15,205 bases of DNA from Bacillota bacterium. GTDB taxonomy: Bacteria > Bacillota > Desulfotomaculia > Desulfotomaculales > Desulfallaceae. This document shows, in pieces, positions 14,198 to 15,205 of the stretch. The stretch is from NCBI GenBank assembly GCA_023439185.1, contig JAEXOR010000038.1:1-15205 (forward strand), given 5' to 3'. Numbering within the stretch: position 1 is the stretch's first letter; the number at the start of each line of letters is the position of its first letter. A program made the translations under genes and the position numbers. The notes below the pieces were generated by a model. It searched no databases. It was not told the DNA's origin and saw nothing but the letters and a program-made list of their open reading frames with translations.

Positions 14198-14240
14198 GAT
14201 ACAATGAAAGCCACCTATCACGGGTGACTTTCATTGTATC
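14198..14240. repeat. Long perfect-type hairpin, 18-base arms
   Basis: GATACAATGAAAGCCACC and GGTGACTTTCATTGTATC pair with one mismatch around a 7-base loop. Neither side carries a clear U-tract (plus: AAAAAATGTTC; minus: TATGTTTGG), so it is not a standard terminator, although it lies 49 bases past the end of the minus-strand pseudogene at 14290. Confidence 0.7.
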
Positions 14241-14289
14241 AAAAAATGTTCTTTTCTTTGTAATAATGGTGGAAAAAAGATTTTTGGCA

Positions 14290-14492
14290 TCAAGTCAGAA
14301 TTACTCGAAGTTTGACCGCCGAATCGTTGTTTATCTGTTCTTCCAACACCTTTGTTATCGACGAAGAAGATATACGAGCGCTTTAGCCCTATTCTTGAAC
14401 AACAACCTCTGAAGAGCACCTTGTGATTTTTCGCACTTGTCAATAAGTGAAGTTATGCCTTGAAGTCCTTTATTAAAATCTTCTTTTGTGTA
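14290..14492 (-). pseudogene. Decayed small protein, YTKED family, copy 1
   Basis: The minus strand reads YTKEDFNKGLQGITSLIDKC, EKSQGALQRLLFKNRAKAL from 14492, ending at a stop at 14355. Shifting frame near 14370, it continues ISSSSITKVLEEQINNDSAV to a stop at 14290. The pattern YTKED-x-K-L-x-x-I-SLI-K-EK-Q...N-KAL is shared with the second copy at 14880-15085. A stop codon directly precedes the Tyr; ATG 14508-14506 reads into it only with another frameshift. I know similar small hypothetical proteins from Clostridia but no function. At least two lesions show it is dead. Confidence 0.65.
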
Positions 14493-14612
14493 CTACCCAT
14501 AAAAACCTATTTATTTTCTTTGGGGTGGGAAGTGTAATTTATTGAGAACACTAAATTTTTCGGCACATCAGATCTTATTACTTTGGCAGTGTTAAGCTTT
14601 CCTATTGCCGCC

Positions 14613-14699
14613 ATGTTGGAAGCGGAAAGGATTGCGAAAGATCCGTCCGTGAAAGGTTATACCGATCTGGATAAACTGTTTGCAGACCTGAAAAAATGA
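14613..14699 (+). pseudogene. RelB/DinJ-type antitoxin, C-terminal remnant
   Basis: The 28-codon end reads MLEAERIAKDPSVKGYTDLD then KLFADLKK, the typical toxin-binding tail of DinJ-type antitoxins that pair with YafQ. The N-terminal ribbon-helix-helix DNA-binding half is missing; the frame is open back to a stop at 14535 but reads unrelated sequence. The stop overlaps the toxin start by four bases (ATGA), the normal arrangement. Without the DNA-binding half it could not repress the operon. Confidence 0.75.
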
Positions 14700-14808
14700 A
14701 GAAAACAAAGTACACCATTAAGCCCACTACGCAATTCAAGAAAGATTACAAGCTGGCGAGCGCGGATTAAAAATCGGGCTGTTGGAGGAAGTGATCGGTA
14801 CCCTTCAA
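14696..14808 (+). pseudogene. YafQ-type toxin, N-terminal remnant, frameshifted
   Basis: From ATG 14696 the frame reads MKKTKYTIKPTTQFKKDYKL, the usual start of YafQ mRNA-endonuclease toxins, then stops at 14768. In another frame GLKIGLLEEVIGTL follows at 14764-14805, which is the next family block. A loss of about four bases near 14759-14763 explains the shift. The catalytic His-rich second half is absent, replaced by the terminator hairpin at 14826. It is a non-functional remnant. Confidence 0.75.
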
Positions 14809-14825
14809 AGTATACTTTCCTTAAC

Positions 14826-14871
14826 AACAAAAAAGCGCCAGTCGGGAACACAATGCCCCGGCTGGCGCTTT
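14826..14871 (-). terminator. Intrinsic terminator after copy 2
   Basis: AAAGCGCCAG-CGG arms (14832-14846 and 14856-14871) pair with one mismatch around a short loop. On the minus strand the stem is followed by TTTTTTGTTGTT, a strong U-tract. It lies nine bases beyond the stop of the minus-strand small protein, which it evidently served. Confidence 0.8.
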
Positions 14872-14879
14872 CGTGTTTC

Positions 14880-15085
14880 TTATGGCTCTAAATACGAACT
14901 TAATGCATTTGTTAGTAATGGTGAAGCTATATATAGTGCTTTGAGATTATCCCCGAGCATTGTATGCTGCCAAGTACCCTGCGCTAATTTTTTCTGCGCT
15001 TTTTCACTTTTTGCTAATCAGTGAAGCTATTGGTGCAAGCGCTTTTTCCAAATCCTCTTTCGTATATTTGTCCGTTGCATTATAA
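14880..15085 (-). pseudogene. Decayed small protein, YTKED family, copy 2
   Basis: The minus strand reads ATDKYTKEDLEKALAPIASL, ISK from 15079, then meets a stop at a run of five A (15008-15012 on plus). Removing one A restores SEKAQKKLAQGTWQHTMLGD, NLKALYIASPLLTNALSSYL to the stop at 14880. Thus one single-base insertion, real or a sequencing error, breaks an otherwise intact frame. Its 5' end meets the IS3-like end at 15085/15086, so the element seems to have cut off the start codon and promoter. Same family as 14290-14492; function unknown. Confidence 0.7.
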
Positions 15086-15205
15086 TGGACCCAGGATTTC
15101 GGACACAAAAACAGGAGGTCTTAAGCTCTAAATGCCAATCCGAAAAAAATATCCATCGGAATTTAAAGCCAAAGTAGTACTGGAAATCCTGCGGGAGGAA
15201 AAATC
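15086..15205 (+). mobile_element. IS3-family insertion sequence, left end (partial)
   Basis: The segment starts TGGACCCAGGATTTCGGACA, which resembles IS3-family terminal inverted repeats (TG start, TTCGGACA core), followed 26 bases later by an OrfA-type transposase start. The element runs off the right edge, so its right end, length and target duplication cannot be seen. Confidence 0.7.
15132..15205 (+). CDS. IS3-family transposase OrfA, N-terminal part
   Basis: The frame begins MPIRKKYPSEFKAKVVLEIL then REEK, the typical N-terminus of IS3-family OrfA helix-turn-helix proteins (HTH_Tnp_1), which bind the element ends. Only 24 codons are in the window. AGGAGGT lies 12 bases before the ATG, a long spacing. 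In intact members a programmed frameshift joins OrfA to the OrfB DDE integrase; that part is outside the window. Confidence 0.8.
   Translation, partial: MPIRKKYPSEFKAKVVLEILREEK

Noticed and set aside
14224..14443. Two overlapping open frames of 62 and 70 codons
   Set aside because: Neither resembles a protein; a different minus frame shows the YTKED family reading, so these are shadows of the pseudogene.
1..15205. CRISPR arrays, tRNA, rRNA, phage structural genes
   Set aside because: No regularly spaced repeats, no tRNA-like cloverleaf with CCA end, and no phage proteins were seen on either strand.

Overview
The window looks like chromosomal DNA from an anaerobic, spore-former-type Firmicute (class Clostridia; a Peptococcaceae-like member would fit). 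I infer this from consistent AGGAGG-type ribosome binding sites, sigma-A promoters, U-tract terminators, and Gram-positive families: BlaI/M56 pairs, TipAS-type MerR, ECF sigma with DUF4179 partner, PerR/KatA. Base composition is uneven: GC-richer around katA and the M56 gene, AT-rich around perR and the right end.

Layout. (1) 1-509: GC-rich REP-like repeat joined to a GNAT acetyltransferase whose normal start codon is not visible. (2) 506-3620, minus: a BlaI-type repressor and an M56 (BlaR1-like) membrane metallopeptidase with a very large extracytoplasmic domain, behind a consensus promoter overlapped by two dyads. (3) 3656-5328, minus: an operon of macro domain protein and two VOC (PhnB-like) proteins, with a terminator at its end. 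(4) 5346-6101, minus: a MerR-TipAS drug-sensing activator, divergent from (5) 6274-7799, plus: an ECF sigma factor and its DUF4179 membrane partner, followed by a 42-codon M56-like transmembrane remnant. (6) 8032-10097, plus: perR-katA peroxide-stress operon with a near-consensus promoter and PerR boxes. (7) 10182-13871, minus: ogt, an Ada-AraC-AlkA fusion, and a winged-helix HTH_42 (YcaQ/AlkZ-related) protein, with a broken serine-recombinase fragment between the last two. (8) 13872-15205: no intact gene. It holds structured noncoding DNA, two decayed copies of one small protein family, a broken DinJ/YafQ toxin-antitoxin pair, and the left end of an IS3-family element.

Taken together, most intact genes are stress-sensing or repair modules: envelope/beta-lactam-type sensing (BlaI/M56), drug sensing (TipAS), an ECF module, peroxide defence (PerR/KatA) and alkylation repair (Ada-AlkA plus Ogt, possibly with the HTH_42 protein). 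The right end is a graveyard of mobile DNA. I found no CRISPR array, no tRNA or rRNA, and no clearly new multi-gene system. The most unusual items are the oversized M56 sensor, a macro domain with Cys at the usual catalytic Asp position, a PerR with Asn at one regulatory metal-ligand position, and the paired decayed small-protein family.
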